Shown: positions 17,768 to 26,879, counted from the first letter of the stretch. The stretch is 64,000 nt of DNA from an uncultured Clostridia bacterium (GCA_934454585.1 CAKSFP010000010.1:16517-80516); one strand, 5' to 3'. Notes: generated by a model not told the origin, from the letters alone. A program made the numbers and translations.

Positions 17768-20323
17768 TTATTGATTGATCTCTATGCAGTCCGTCCACGG
17801 AACCATGGTTCCGAGTCCGTTCCAAAGCATTACTTTGACTGCGGTAACATCCGTCATGTCGCCGACAGTAAATTCTATAGGCTGCGCGTCGAATCCGCCT
17901 GCGTCAATTGTCTTATTATCGGCAAGCAATGCGTGGCTGAGATAATTGCCTTTGTAGAAAGCCATGATGTATGTAAGCTTTGCATTATCGTCTCCTGTGT
18001 TGACCGCATTTGTATTTACAACTACCTTTTTGTTTGCAAGACCGGCAAGAGTTGTAATCGGCGCACCGCTATCGTCGGTTACGGACGCAAGACGGACATC
18101 GGTTGAAACCGTGGTTGTCTTAAGGTTGATTGTTACAGATGTTCCGAGTGTGTCGCCGTTTGCGTTGGCAACATCTGCGGGCACAGTTATTGTGTAAGCT
18201 GTATTACCGTCGAGCAGTTCATTGAATGTCATAACAAACCTGTCTCCGTCTATAGCACCGGTATAGTTTGCCGCCGGAGATACAGATATTTTATTCGCGC
18301 TGTCCGAGGTAATGTTTGCGCCGAAATCAAGGGCGATTGTTTTTACCGCCGGGCATATGGCCATGAGATCGGTCTGTGCCTCACCTTTGTAATCCGTTAC
18401 GGTTACATCATCAGCGGTGAGTTCCGGTTTGTTTACATAACTCTCTATCTTAAGGTCATCAAAATAGAAGTTGTCCTTATCTGATGGCCACCAGTTATTA
18501 TCCATGTGGAATGAATCAATGGAAACCAGCGTACTTTGCGTGACATATGACCACAATTCGTTCTGCTTTTGTTTTTTTAGCAGATTTCCGTTGTTGTCGT
18601 ACACACTCGTAGTCAGTTTTCCGCTGTCGAGATTAACAATGTTTTCAACTCTGTACCATGCCTCTCTGTCCAGTGCAATAAGCTTTATGCCGCCGGATGA
18701 TTCACGATAACTCCTTGTGACAAGAGTATCATTATATGCGGCTGTCAGTACCATTGCAGAGCCTTTGCCGCCTGCCTTGTCATTACCTGCGATATAAACA
18801 ATTGTATTGTTTTTTGCACCGGCTTTGAACCAATAAGTAATCTTGTATGTGCCGGATGTGAGAGCACTGAAACTCTTTGCAAGGTTTCCGCATTCCTGGA
18901 CAAGATACTTCCCCGTGAGGTTATCTGCCGAATCGTGAGCAGCGAATAATACACTGGCTATCTTGTTTTCGCTTGTGGATGTGGACCAGCTGTTGGCTTT
19001 CATGTCATCAAAGCTTGCGTAATTCTCAAACTGTTCGTCTACGATAACCGTCTGCTCAGGATTGGGATTGGGATCGGGGGCCGGATCCGGCGTATCCTCC
19101 TGATGTTCCGCAAAATATATATTGTCCACTGACAATACTCCGCCGTAAGAACCATTGTTGTCAATACACAATGAAGCAATCTCCGAAACGCTGACAGCAT
19201 TGTCATCGGCAGAACCTATCAAAGCTCCGGTTTCATCATATACCTTGATAGAGTATTTTTTGGTATCAACATTGATTACAAATTTAACCGTAGTCCATTT
19301 TGTGCCGTTAACTGCACACACCACACTATCCTGTGAGCCGGAATATGTTTTAATGTTTTTGTAATCATCTGAAAGTCTCATCAAAAATTGATGTTTATTA
19401 TTTGAGTCTTTAATGTAAACTTGCGGCCATGTTGTTGCCTCGAGTTTCATATCAAAATTAAAATCATATACGCCATTTGCAACAGCCTCGGAAAAGCCAT
19501 ACTGCATTGCATCCAATTTTGTCATGCCGAGAGCCACATAATTGCCATGCCCTTCTTCCTGTCTTACTTCGGAATTGCTCCTTGTGAATGACCACCCCAG
19601 AGTTTTAACTGCATCCAAATCTGCTGCATCATTAAAATTATGATTAAATGACAAATCTTTTTTCGGTTCTTCATATTCTTTGAAATATACATTGTCAAAC
19701 GAAACTGTTCCCCATTGGCCGTCATTATCAATGCACAGTGCTGTAATATCCGAGCCTCCGTCCGAATATATACCATAATCATCGCCGGAACCCATTAAAT
19801 TTCCGGTTGCGTCATATACTTTAATTGAATACTTTTTTGCATCCATATCAATTAAGTATTTGACTGTATACCACTTTGTGCCGTCAATTTCGCATATTAC
19901 ATTATCCGCATTTCCTGAGTATGCTCTTATTTTTTTATAATCATTTGAAAGTCTCATCAAAAATTGAATTTTATTATTTGAGTCTTTAATGTAAACTTGC
20001 GGCCATGATGTTTCACCGCGTTTCATGTCAAAATTAAATTCATACTTTCCATCGGAAATAGCATTGACAAATTTATAATTCATTTCATCTTTCTCACTAA
20101 TCCCAAGTGCTACATATTTGCCATGCCCATCTTCCTGTCTCAATTCCGATTTGTTTTTTGTGAAATTCCATCCCAAAGCTTTGACTGCCGCAATGTCGAC
20201 AGCGTCATCAAAACTATGATCGATTATCGGAGTTTTGGTCGCCGCAAAAGTCGTAACACTCATGCATGACAAAAGCATGGCCAATGTCAAAATAATTGCC
20301 GAAAATTTCTTAAATTTCTTCAT
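17768..20323 (-). CDS. Secreted multidomain glycan-binding-like protein with tandem concanavalin-like repeats
   Basis: 851 residues with a signal peptide ending near TTFA-ATK (about 28). Two near-identical domains of about 190 residues (about 35-220 and 227-412) share WPQVYIKDSNN and QFLMRLS; a related third domain follows a Pro/Asp/Asn linker (about 420-432). An SbsA/Big-type Ig-like domain (about 640-740, ending VTINLKTTTV) and a terminal domain of about 100 residues with VKVMLWNGLGTMVP complete it. No catalytic residues are evident. It probably binds polysaccharide at or near the cell surface. The tandem copies retain close DNA identity, pointing to recent duplication. Confidence 0.65.
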   Translation of the reverse strand: MKKFKKFSAIILTLAMLLSCMSVTTFAATKTPIIDHSFDDAVDIAAVKALGWNFTKNKSELRQEDGHGKYVALGISEKDEMNYKFVNAISDGKYEFNFDMKRGETSWPQVYIKDSNNKIQFLMRLSNDYKKIRAYSGNADNVICEIDGTKWYTVKYLIDMDAKKYSIKVYDATGNLMGSGDDYGIYSDGGSDITALCIDNDGQWGTVSFDNVYFKEYEEPKKDLSFNHNFNDAADLDAVKTLGWSFTRSNSEVRQEEGHGNYVALGMTKLDAMQYGFSEAVANGVYDFNFDMKLEATTWPQVYIKDSNNKHQFLMRLSDDYKNIKTYSGSQDSVVCAVNGTKWTTVKFVINVDTKKYSIKVYDETGALIGSADDNAVSVSEIASLCIDNNGSYGGVLSVDNIYFAEHQEDTPDPAPDPNPNPEQTVIVDEQFENYASFDDMKANSWSTSTSENKIASVLFAAHDSADNLTGKYLVQECGNLAKSFSALTSGTYKITYWFKAGAKNNTIVYIAGNDKAGGKGSAMVLTAAYNDTLVTRSYRESSGGIKLIALDREAWYRVENIVNLDSGKLTTSVYDNNGNLLKKQKQNELWSYVTQSTLVSIDSFHMDNNWWPSDKDNFYFDDLKIESYVNKPELTADDVTVTDYKGEAQTDLMAICPAVKTIALDFGANITSDSANKISVSPAANYTGAIDGDRFVMTFNELLDGNTAYTITVPADVANANGDTLGTSVTINLKTTTVSTDVRLASVTDDSGAPITTLAGLANKKVVVNTNAVNTGDDNAKLTYIMAFYKGNYLSHALLADNKTIDAGGFDAQPIEFTVGDMTDVTAVKVMLWNGLGTMVPWTDCIEINQ
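19371..20006 (-). repeat. Intragenic tandem domain duplication (576-bp period)
   Basis: The 60-bp blocks at 19371-19430 and 19947-20006 differ at only two positions and are offset by exactly 576 bp, or 192 codons. They encode the shared core of the first two concanavalin-like domains of the 851-residue protein. Flanking DNA of the domains is more diverged, so this core may be kept similar by gene conversion. Confidence 0.8.
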
Positions 20324-20457
20324 TTTCTAATTCCTCCATATCATTATCTTTTTAGCCATTTGTAAAATTACTAAAATGCACATCTTAGTCGCATTTCAAT
20401 TGCATAAACAGGTTTGGTTTTCTCCGCCTTATGAATCCCACCACCGCCTTTTTCACA

Positions 20458-20650
20458 TGATTATTATTTTAAGAATAAAATAATAATCAGTGGGCGGTCC
20501 CCCTCCCTTTAAGGCAAGGGAGGCTTTCTCCGGCAGCGCAAACTATCGACCGGGGCGAAAGGCGCCCTTGCTAAAGGGAGCTGGCGGCGCATATAATATT
20601 ATTTTTGCCAAAAATAATATTATATGGAAAAGCCGTCTGAGGGATTCAAA
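20458..20650. repeat. Dispersed-type intergenic repeat with two AT-rich hairpins
   Basis: The gap 20324-20709 has no gene. It holds an element with a perfect 14-bp hairpin (TGATTATTATTTTA at 20458-20471 with its complement at 20476-20489), a GC-rich centre containing CTCCCTT/AAGGGAG hairpins and GCCCTTGCTAAAGGGAGCTGG, and a perfect 16-bp hairpin (20591-20606 with 20610-20625) before GCCGTCTGAGGGATTC. The CCCTCCCTTTAAGG / CTAAAGGGAGCTGG / TGAGGGATTC pattern is typical of short repeats scattered between genes in many gut Clostridia. It separates the two large secreted enzymes and may act as a terminator or RNA processing site. Confidence 0.6.
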
Positions 20651-20709
20651 AACGCAAAAAGTTATCCACAATTTTTAGCTCTCAATTTTACAATCGACTG
20701 ATTATCTTT

Positions 20710-23700
20710 TTATTTGACAAAAGTCAAATTTCCAAACAAATCCACATTTTTGCTTCCGCCTATGCCGGAGGTGTACTGAATCCAGCCTCTGCGCGAGAGA
20801 CCGTCGCTGTCGTTTGCAAGACAAGAGAATCTATATGTTTGATTCGTGTCTATCTTGTACCCTTCGCCGAATATGCCGCTCCAGGGAATCGCACATTCAT
20901 ACACCGTATATTCCGAATATCTCTTAACAGCAATCTGTGAACCCTCAACTTGTTCGCCTTCGGGCAAATCACTTCCAATTACGGACTTGTATCTCCATGC
21001 AACTCCGCCCATGCCGGGCACATCGCCGAGACCGATTTCGGTAAACTTACCTTTGCTTGATGTCGGATTAACTCTGTTATCAAGCGCAAACTGAACCGAA
21101 TCCGCCTTCCACATCTCCTTTGGATGCACGGGGAAGTATGAGGCGTAGTTAATATCATCGGTAACTATCGCCATGAAGTAGAAATAATCTTCATCCCACA
21201 TCATTGTTCCGCTGAACGACACATCGGACGGACCGCCCCAATCACCGAGGAAATCACCCGATTTCTCAAAATCATCCGCCGTATCTGCTCCTATCCAGCT
21301 GCCATTCCATTCTCCCGAAGATACCACTCCGTCTATGACCGGCTTTTTTTCAGCATACATAGCAGTGCCGAAGTCAAGAGTGGAAGTTTGGTCTATGGAA
21401 TATCCGTTGTCCAAAGTTACATTTGCCTTGAACTTTATGCTCGGCTTGGTCACTCTCTCCGGCAGATTAAAAAGATATGTGGTGCTTTCGCCGGGAGCTA
21501 TGCTTTCCAAACGATATTTCGGAGACAGCGCCGCCACATTTTCAGGATAGACAGCCGCCGCAGTGCCGCTTATTGCGGTCGATTTCATCTCGTTATTAAT
21601 CACTACTCTGGCGCGCCAATTGGTCAGACTGCCCTTAACCGCCTGCTCCGAGCTTATCTCTATGCTTACCGGCGGTATAATTGTGGCTGTGTGTTCCTGG
21701 GTGTAGTATATCTTGCCGCTGTCGTCCTTAACGGTTATGGTGAAGCTATGCTTACTGCCATCCTCCGCACCCAAAGGTGTGCCTACAACCACTTTTGCAA
21801 AATTACCGGAAAATCCGTCGTTTGATATCACCTCAAGGTCATCGCCCGTATTCACCTCTACACTCACATTCCCCGGCAATGTCTTTGTCAGGTTAAACTC
21901 TGCCGTCTCTCCGGCACAGGTTGAATAGTTGATAACATCGGCGCTTACGCTGCCGGGAGTTTCCACTCTCTCGCATTTATCAAAATTGCCTATGACATAT
22001 TTCGGGGTTGCAGACACACCCATGGTATATATGCCGTTGTCCGAATACAGGGTTGTCAGCTTGTTGCCGAAATCATCATACAAATCGACGCTTGAGCAGC
22101 CGAGCTCATACGACTTAAAGGCGTCTGCTCTGTCGGTATTGGCGATAAGCAACAAGACATCTTTATCTATCAAGCGATTCATAAAGTGGAATCCGTAATA
22201 CAGATCATCATCATCAAAACCGATCAGTTCCGACCCCTCGCCCCATAGATTATTCATTGTAGCGTAAGACAAGAACGACGGTTTTGCCCCGTTTGGGATA
22301 TGACCGAGACCGTCATCAATCCAGTTTCGTGCAAGACCCCAATTATGCTCTCTCTCGTCAGGATTATTGCCGTCATAGAAGCAATACATCAAATAAGCAT
22401 CGCACATATCATATGCCCTCGCCACCGCATTAAACATAATGAGCGCATTTGCCTGTTCTCTCTCGGTATAACCCCCGGTGCAGGATGACATACCCGCCTC
22501 GGTGAAATATATCGGTTTGTCTTCAACATTGAATTCCTTTAGCAGATTCATCAATGTTTTATATTTTTCTATGGTTTCCGTTTCGTCATATTTGGTTTTG
22601 TCGAACGGATAAGGATGCAGACTGATTATATCCATATAATCTCCGCCGCCATTCTCAAGCACTCCGCGGATAAAACTAAAATCAAATCCGGAGCAATCTA
22701 TACCTACCACCGGGAGATTCGGATCGACCGCCTTTATGGCTTGATACGACGCCTTCAGTATCTTTGCATAAACATCCGGTCCGAGCATCTGCTTATTGAA
22801 AGTCTGTGCATTAAATTCATTCCATATCTCCATGCATTTGATTTTGCCCTTATAGCGCTGTGCCATATATGCGGCAAATTTTGCAAAAGCCTCGACCGCC
22901 TCATCAGTGTGCGGCGTCTCACCGTTATCATAAAGAATGTTCGCTGATGACACATTATACACGATGTTCATGCCGCTGTTATATGCCGCGTTTATGTAGT
23001 CATCGGCTTCCTCGGTCACGGTATATTTACCTTTTTCAAGTTCAATCCACGACCAGCGTTCTCCGGAGCGAATCCATGAAATTCCATTTCGTCTGTACAT
23101 ATCAATAGCCATATTGGAACGATTACCTGCGTAAACGCACGCGCCCAAACGCTGATTTACATGTTCAACAATCGGGCATACGGAGAATTCTGTGGCATAT
23201 TCATTGGAATATGTTTTTTCCGTATCAGATTTCATACGGCTCTGCGCAGCTATTTTCACCTTGTATACTCCGTATTTGCCCGGATTTGCGAAAACCACCT
23301 CTTGTTCTGTTTCGGATTTTGCATCAATCTCGGCATCCGATGTCTTAGATTCAATGAAATTCCCGTCGTAATCATATACGCTGTAAACAAAATGCGAACT
23401 GACAGGCACCGTTTGCTTGTTTGTCGCTCTATACTTAAGGACTATATCATCGCCTGTTTCAAATATGTTTCCCATCTTCGCCTCAAGGTTTGTAAAGCGG
23501 ACAGGTTCTCTGTAATCCACTCTTTCAACCTTAATGGAACCGAGAATAACATCTTGCGATGACCACCTCAAATCCGTTGTCCACAACCCAAGACGAAAGT
23601 CATATTCGTTACATTCATTATTAAAATATGCATCTTCGATATAGAAAACCTGGGTTTTCCACTCTCTTGTGTTCTTAAGCTCTATCGTCTCGGTGCGATT

Positions 23701-24072
23701 CGTGGCAACCTGTGCGTCGTATGTTATGCCAAAATGTCCCGATCCCTCATCAAAATATTCGACAGAGATTTCTATCGGGGTCTCATTCGGCAGCTTATTC
23801 ATAAAGCTGTCGTCAAGATCTACCGCATAATAACACATGGCATTTGTCCTTGACGCCACATCGGACTGCCTGCCGTATCGTCCGGCGCGTTCAACAAGAT
23901 TCCAGCTGCCGAAAACTATGCTGAGGTTACTTATCTTATCTTGCTTGCCGAGAATTATCTCCGCTTTATCGCCGATTTGAAGTTCCTTTGATGCTGCGAA
24001 CGCATCGATTGATGAAAGCACCATCGCAATCGCAAGGATAAAGGACAACAGTTTCTTTGTTCTTTTTATCAT
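20710..24072 (-). CDS. Very large secreted clan-A-like glycoside hydrolase with C-terminal CBM9-like domain
   Basis: 1120 residues from the ATG at 24072; the AAAGGAGG ribosome site overlaps the stop of the fucosidase gene, so the ATG 18 bases upstream cannot be the start. Signal peptide ends near DAFA-ASK (about 27). A CBM-like beta domain (about 30-190) and an Ig-like domain (about 195-300) precede a TIM barrel with Glu419 in EIWNEFN and Glu525 in YFTEAGMS as likely acid/base and nucleophile. A central beta region follows. The last 210 residues (PVIDGVVSSGEWNGSW, later MWDEDYFYFMAIVTDD) are a CBM9-like/DOMON-type carbohydrate-binding module. It shares architecture with the 762-residue enzyme downstream. 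Substrate unknown. Confidence 0.75.
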   Translation of the reverse strand: MIKRTKKLLSFILAIAMVLSSIDAFAASKELQIGDKAEIILGKQDKISNLSIVFGSWNLVERAGRYGRQSDVASRTNAMCYYAVDLDDSFMNKLPNETPIEISVEYFDEGSGHFGITYDAQVATNRTETIELKNTREWKTQVFYIEDAYFNNECNEYDFRLGLWTTDLRWSSQDVILGSIKVERVDYREPVRFTNLEAKMGNIFETGDDIVLKYRATNKQTVPVSSHFVYSVYDYDGNFIESKTSDAEIDAKSETEQEVVFANPGKYGVYKVKIAAQSRMKSDTEKTYSNEYATEFSVCPIVEHVNQRLGACVYAGNRSNMAIDMYRRNGISWIRSGERWSWIELEKGKYTVTEEADDYINAAYNSGMNIVYNVSSANILYDNGETPHTDEAVEAFAKFAAYMAQRYKGKIKCMEIWNEFNAQTFNKQMLGPDVYAKILKASYQAIKAVDPNLPVVGIDCSGFDFSFIRGVLENGGGDYMDIISLHPYPFDKTKYDETETIEKYKTLMNLLKEFNVEDKPIYFTEAGMSSCTGGYTEREQANALIMFNAVARAYDMCDAYLMYCFYDGNNPDEREHNWGLARNWIDDGLGHIPNGAKPSFLSYATMNNLWGEGSELIGFDDDDLYYGFHFMNRLIDKDVLLLIANTDRADAFKSYELGCSSVDLYDDFGNKLTTLYSDNGIYTMGVSATPKYVIGNFDKCERVETPGSVSADVINYSTCAGETAEFNLTKTLPGNVSVEVNTGDDLEVISNDGFSGNFAKVVVGTPLGAEDGSKHSFTITVKDDSGKIYYTQEHTATIIPPVSIEISSEQAVKGSLTNWRARVVINNEMKSTAISGTAAAVYPENVAALSPKYRLESIAPGESTTYLFNLPERVTKPSIKFKANVTLDNGYSIDQTSTLDFGTAMYAEKKPVIDGVVSSGEWNGSWIGADTADDFEKSGDFLGDWGGPSDVSFSGTMMWDEDYFYFMAIVTDDINYASYFPVHPKEMWKADSVQFALDNRVNPTSSKGKFTEIGLGDVPGMGGVAWRYKSVIGSDLPEGEQVEGSQIAVKRYSEYTVYECAIPWSGIFGEGYKIDTNQTYRFSCLANDSDGLSRRGWIQYTSGIGGSKNVDLFGNLTFVK

Positions 24073-24076
24073 CCTT

Positions 24077-25054
24077 CTACCTCCTTTCATTAAGAATCTT
24101 ACCTACCTCTTTCAATATTTCCACCGACCTGGCAGGGATTCTTCCCAATCCGTCGGGGCCCACATTAAGCAAAAGATTTGCCCCCCTTTCGTTCAAATGA
24201 TCTTTAATTTCCACCACCCGTTGCGCGGACTTCCAGTGCTGGTCCGTCGGTTTGAACCCCCATGTATCATTAAGCGTAATCGGTGATTCATAGAGAATAT
24301 CGCTCTTGTCGTCGTCGGGAATCATATTATCCTCGGCAGATGTATAATCACACTTGCCGTTTCCTATACGCGAATTAATAAGGCAATCCGGTTGGTATTT
24401 CTTCACCATGTCATATAGCTCCTGACTGCATTTCTCCGGAATACCGAGCGGAGTATCAAACCATATGAGCGCCAGATCTCCGTAATTGGTGAGAATCTCT
24501 TTCACTTGAGGTTTGATCTTGTCATTAAAGCAGCGCATATAATCTTTCTTGCTCTTGTCCGGATAATCCCACTCGTTGCCCCACGGCATATCGCACATAT
24601 TCATCGGCTGTTTTGCAGTGCCGCTGTTACCATCGGGATGAGCCCAATCGATTGACTGCGAGTAGTACAAACCGAATTTCATGTTGTATTTGCGGCACGC
24701 CGCGGCAAGCTCACCGATTATGTCTCTGCCGAAAGGAGTTGCATCCACCACATTGAATTTGCTGACATTTGATTTGAAAAGTGCGAATCCCTCGTGGTGC
24801 TTTGCAGTTATGACAAAATACTTCATCCCTGCATCATTTGCAAGCTTTATCCACTCATCGGCATCAAAATATATCGGATTGAATATATTTGCAAGCCTGT
24901 GATACTCCTTATTTGGAATACGGAAATACGACTGCGCCCATTCGCCTATGTAGCTCATACACTCCCCATTCCACTCGCCGCCGAGAAGCGAATACAGTCC
25001 GAAATGAACCATCATGCCGAACTGCGCTTCCTTAAACCATTTCTTGTTGTCCAT
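24077..25054 (-). CDS. GH29 alpha-L-fucosidase, catalytic domain only
   Basis: 325 residues using the third of three consecutive ATG codons (25054), which is 7 bases from GGAG; the first two are too close. No signal peptide, so it acts in the cytoplasm on imported fragments. GH29 motifs are plain: FGMMVHFGLYSLLGGEW, ITAKHHEGFALF, YYSQSIDWAHPDG and LIWFDTPLG, whose Asp200 is the expected nucleophile. C-terminal LLNVGPDGLG is the usual end of the catalytic domain; the C-terminal beta-sandwich of many fucosidases is absent. It is first gene of the locus, 4 bp before the large glycosidase, and divergent from the AraC regulator. Confidence 0.88.
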   Translation of the reverse strand: MDNKKWFKEAQFGMMVHFGLYSLLGGEWNGECMSYIGEWAQSYFRIPNKEYHRLANIFNPIYFDADEWIKLANDAGMKYFVITAKHHEGFALFKSNVSKFNVVDATPFGRDIIGELAAACRKYNMKFGLYYSQSIDWAHPDGNSGTAKQPMNMCDMPWGNEWDYPDKSKKDYMRCFNDKIKPQVKEILTNYGDLALIWFDTPLGIPEKCSQELYDMVKKYQPDCLINSRIGNGKCDYTSAEDNMIPDDDKSDILYESPITLNDTWGFKPTDQHWKSAQRVVEIKDHLNERGANLLLNVGPDGLGRIPARSVEILKEVGKILNERR

Positions 25055-25086
25055 CATCATGCTCCTAACTCTCTATTGTTGACTCC

Positions 25087-25115
25087 ATTATAATAAATTC
25101 CGAATGTATTATCAA
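25087..25115 (-). promoter_or_regulatory. Predicted promoter of the glycan operon
   Basis: On the minus strand TTGATA, 17 bp, TATAAT lies about 30 bp upstream of the fucosidase start. It is the best vegetative promoter match in the divergent region 25055-25330. Confidence 0.6.
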
Positions 25116-25190
25116 TGATTTATATGGGTGTATTATTGTCTGAAATCGACTCCGCAGTGTAAAATTGCTGTTTGTTCCAAACATGGAAAA

Positions 25191-25284
25191 TCTTGATTCA
25201 ACTGCGGTTTAACTGTGATATATTTGGTTTTGCAATAACATTTAATTATCCGCAATATGAAAATTACATCTTGATTCAAATTGC
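25191..25284. promoter_or_regulatory. Direct repeats in the divergent AraC/fucosidase region, candidate activator sites
   Basis: TCTTGATTCAACTGCG at 25191-25206 and TCTTGATTCAAATTGC at 25269-25284 share the first 11 bases and lie 78 bp apart, in the same orientation, between the fucosidase operon promoter and the AraC gene. AraC-family proteins commonly bind direct repeats, so these are natural candidates for sites of the adjacent regulator. Confidence 0.45.
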
Positions 25285-25330
25285 ATTATGTGATATCATA
25301 TTCTAAAAGAATCTTAAGGAGAATGTATTT

Positions 25331-26086
25331 ATGTTTTTCAGCAGCATACTATTTTCAACATACGGCAGGGCAGAAAAAGCGAGCGACTGGCAGCCGAATA
25401 CTCCTGCAGGCATCAATCGGATTTATTACATTCATTCCGGGAATATATTATGTTCCGCCGGCGGTGACGAAACCATTCTTACACCGGGCAATCTGTATCT
25501 TTTGCCCCATAATCTTAATTACACCTTATCTTCAGAATATGTCGATCACACATATTTTGATTTTTATTCCGTACCGTCGATAATGGTAGACGGCATATTG
25601 AAAATAGAGCTTGACAAATATCCGCTCATAAAATCGGCAACGGAAACTCTTTCGTTGCTTGCACATGAACACCCTATGTCCCTTATCGTTGACAGAAACG
25701 AATTTTACGATGTGATAAAAAGGTATGTGGATAACCTGATGTTCCTGATAAACAGGCAGTTTGAGATAAAAACCGTAATTGACGATATAATAAACGATTC
25801 GGTTATGTATATACATAAATATTATTTTCGGAAAATATCGGTAAGTGAGCTTGCGGATAAATACCATATGGAGAAAAGCGCATTCATACGAAGATTTAAG
25901 CGATATACCAACTCAACGCCTTACCAATATATTAAAATACTGCGCACAAACATTGCCATGCAGTTCCTCAAAACAAACAACTACAGTTTGAGCCAGATAG
26001 CCGAGATGGTAGGCTACTCGGATTCATCGAGCTTGTCACACGCAATGGCTAAACAAAGAAAAACAATAAATTCACACCGATTATAG
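25331..26086 (+). CDS. AraC-family transcriptional regulator (cupin sensor, C-terminal double HTH)
   Basis: 251 residues. The N-terminal half is a cupin-like ligand domain (RIYYIHSGN, then TILTPGNLYLLPHN). The C-terminal 100 residues carry two helix-turn-helix units: ISVSELADKYHMEKSAFIRRFKRYTNSTP and YSLSQIAEMVGYSDSSSLSHAMAK. The protein ends shortly after the second HTH, somewhat early but still covering it. AAGGAG precedes the ATG by 9 bases. Divergent transcription from the fucosidase gene indicates it senses a glycan-derived sugar and activates the locus; the ligand is unknown. Confidence 0.85.
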   Translation: MFFSSILFSTYGRAEKASDWQPNTPAGINRIYYIHSGNILCSAGGDETILTPGNLYLLPHNLNYTLSSEYVDHTYFDFYSVPSIMVDGILKIELDKYPLIKSATETLSLLAHEHPMSLIVDRNEFYDVIKRYVDNLMFLINRQFEIKTVIDDIINDSVMYIHKYYFRKISVSELADKYHMEKSAFIRRFKRYTNSTPYQYIKILRTNIAMQFLKTNNYSLSQIAEMVGYSDSSSLSHAMAKQRKTINSHRL

Positions 26087-26218
26087 CTGACATATATTAT
26101 GTGAATCCGCGCAGCGGTGCGCCTGTCATGTTGTCCGTGAGGAATCGTAATCGCTGCGGTATTACTAAAAAATTAATGTGTTTTTATTCTGTTTCATGCG
26201 TTTTTGTGTGTTCTGCAA

Positions 26219-26260
26219 AAAAATAACAAAAGAGCCGTACAAACAAGAAATGTACGACTC
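26219..26260 (-). terminator. Intrinsic terminator of the tRNA operon
   Basis: On the minus strand GAGTCGTACA pairs with TGTACGGCTC around a short loop and is followed by a T-rich tract (TTTTGTTATTTTTTT). It lies just downstream of tRNA-Met. Confidence 0.75.
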
Positions 26261-26266
26261 AATCGT

Positions 26267-26343
26267 TGGTGGACCTTCAGGGACTCGAACCCCAGACCGA
26301 CCGGTTATGAGCCGGTTGCTCTAACCAACTGAGCTAAAGGTCC
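26267..26343 (-). tRNA. tRNA-Met (CAT)
   Basis: 77 nt cloverleaf with acceptor GGACCTT/AAGGTCC, anticodon loop CTCATAA, TTCGAGTC T-arm and encoded CCA. The body matches elongator tRNA-Met of Firmicutes rather than the initiator. Last tRNA of the six-gene operon. Confidence 0.93.
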
Positions 26344-26388
26344 ATATGCAGAATACCAACCGCCGATACAGCAATTGATATTCCGATT

Positions 26389-26464
26389 TGGTGAGCCATC
26401 CGCGATTCGAACGCGGGACACCTTGATTAAAAGTCAAGTGCTCTGCCGGCTGAGCTAATGGCCC
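26389..26464 (-). tRNA. tRNA-Lys (TTT)
   Basis: 76 nt cloverleaf, anticodon loop CTTTTAA, acceptor GGGCCAT/ATGGCTC with one G-T pair, encoded CCA. Confidence 0.93.
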
Positions 26465-26486
26465 CAACATGGAAAATATTAAATTT

Positions 26487-26564
26487 TGGCTGGGCTGGCA
26501 GGATTCGAACCTACGGAATGCCAGAATCAAAATCTGGTGCCTTAACCGACTTGGCTACAGCCCA
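26487..26564 (-). tRNA. tRNA-Gln (TTG)
   Basis: Cloverleaf with acceptor TGGGCTG/CAGCCCA, anticodon loop TTTTGAT, and encoded CCA. The U-A first acceptor pair is usual for bacterial tRNA-Gln. Confidence 0.93.
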
Positions 26565-26576
26565 GTGTTAAAAAAG

Positions 26577-26654
26577 TGGGGTGGGTAGTCGGGCTCGAAC
26601 CGACGACCTCTAGAACCACAATCTAGCGCTCTAGCCAACTGAACTATACCCACC
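26577..26654 (-). tRNA. tRNA-His (GTG)
   Basis: Acceptor GTGGGTA/TACCCAC with the additional 5' G (G-1) opposite C73 that marks tRNA-His; anticodon loop TTGTGGT; encoded CCA. Confidence 0.93.
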
Positions 26655-26661
26655 AAACCAA

Positions 26662-26738
26662 TGGCGCGCCTGAAGAGACTCGAACTCCTGACCCATTGCT
26701 TAGAAGGCAATTGCTCTATCCAGCTGAGCTACAGGCGC
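26662..26738 (-). tRNA. tRNA-Arg (TCT)
   Basis: 77 nt cloverleaf, acceptor GCGCCTG/CAGGCGC, anticodon loop CTTCTAA, encoded CCA. Confidence 0.93.
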
Positions 26739-26744
26739 ATGTGA

Positions 26745-26819
26745 TGGAGCGGGTGATGGGAATCGAACCCACACAATCAGCTTGGAAGGCTGAGATTCTA
26801 GCCATTGAACTACACCCGC
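26745..26819 (-). tRNA. tRNA-Gly (TCC)
   Basis: 75 nt cloverleaf, acceptor GCGGGTG/CACCCGC, anticodon loop CTTCCAA, encoded CCA. First gene of the tRNA operon, about 30 bp after the promoter. Confidence 0.93.
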
Positions 26820-26850
26820 GAGGCTTGTCGTTTTAACTGACGACTTATTA

Positions 26851-26879
26851 ATTATATCAGTCCGGGCCCCGTTTGTCAA
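26851..26879 (-). promoter_or_regulatory. Consensus promoter of the tRNA operon
   Basis: On the minus strand TTGACA, 17 bp containing a GC-rich GGGGCCCGG stretch, then TATAAT: a perfect match at both hexamers. The GC-rich segment downstream of -35 is common at growth-regulated stable-RNA promoters. Confidence 0.88.

Noticed and set aside
20490..20678. 62-codon frame in the 20324-20709 gap
   Set aside because: It reads through a dispersed repeat and an AT-rich hairpin; no ribosome site.
25980..26090. Truncation or frameshift at the end of the AraC regulator
   Set aside because: The protein ends soon after the second HTH but still covers both recognition helices, so it may be intact.
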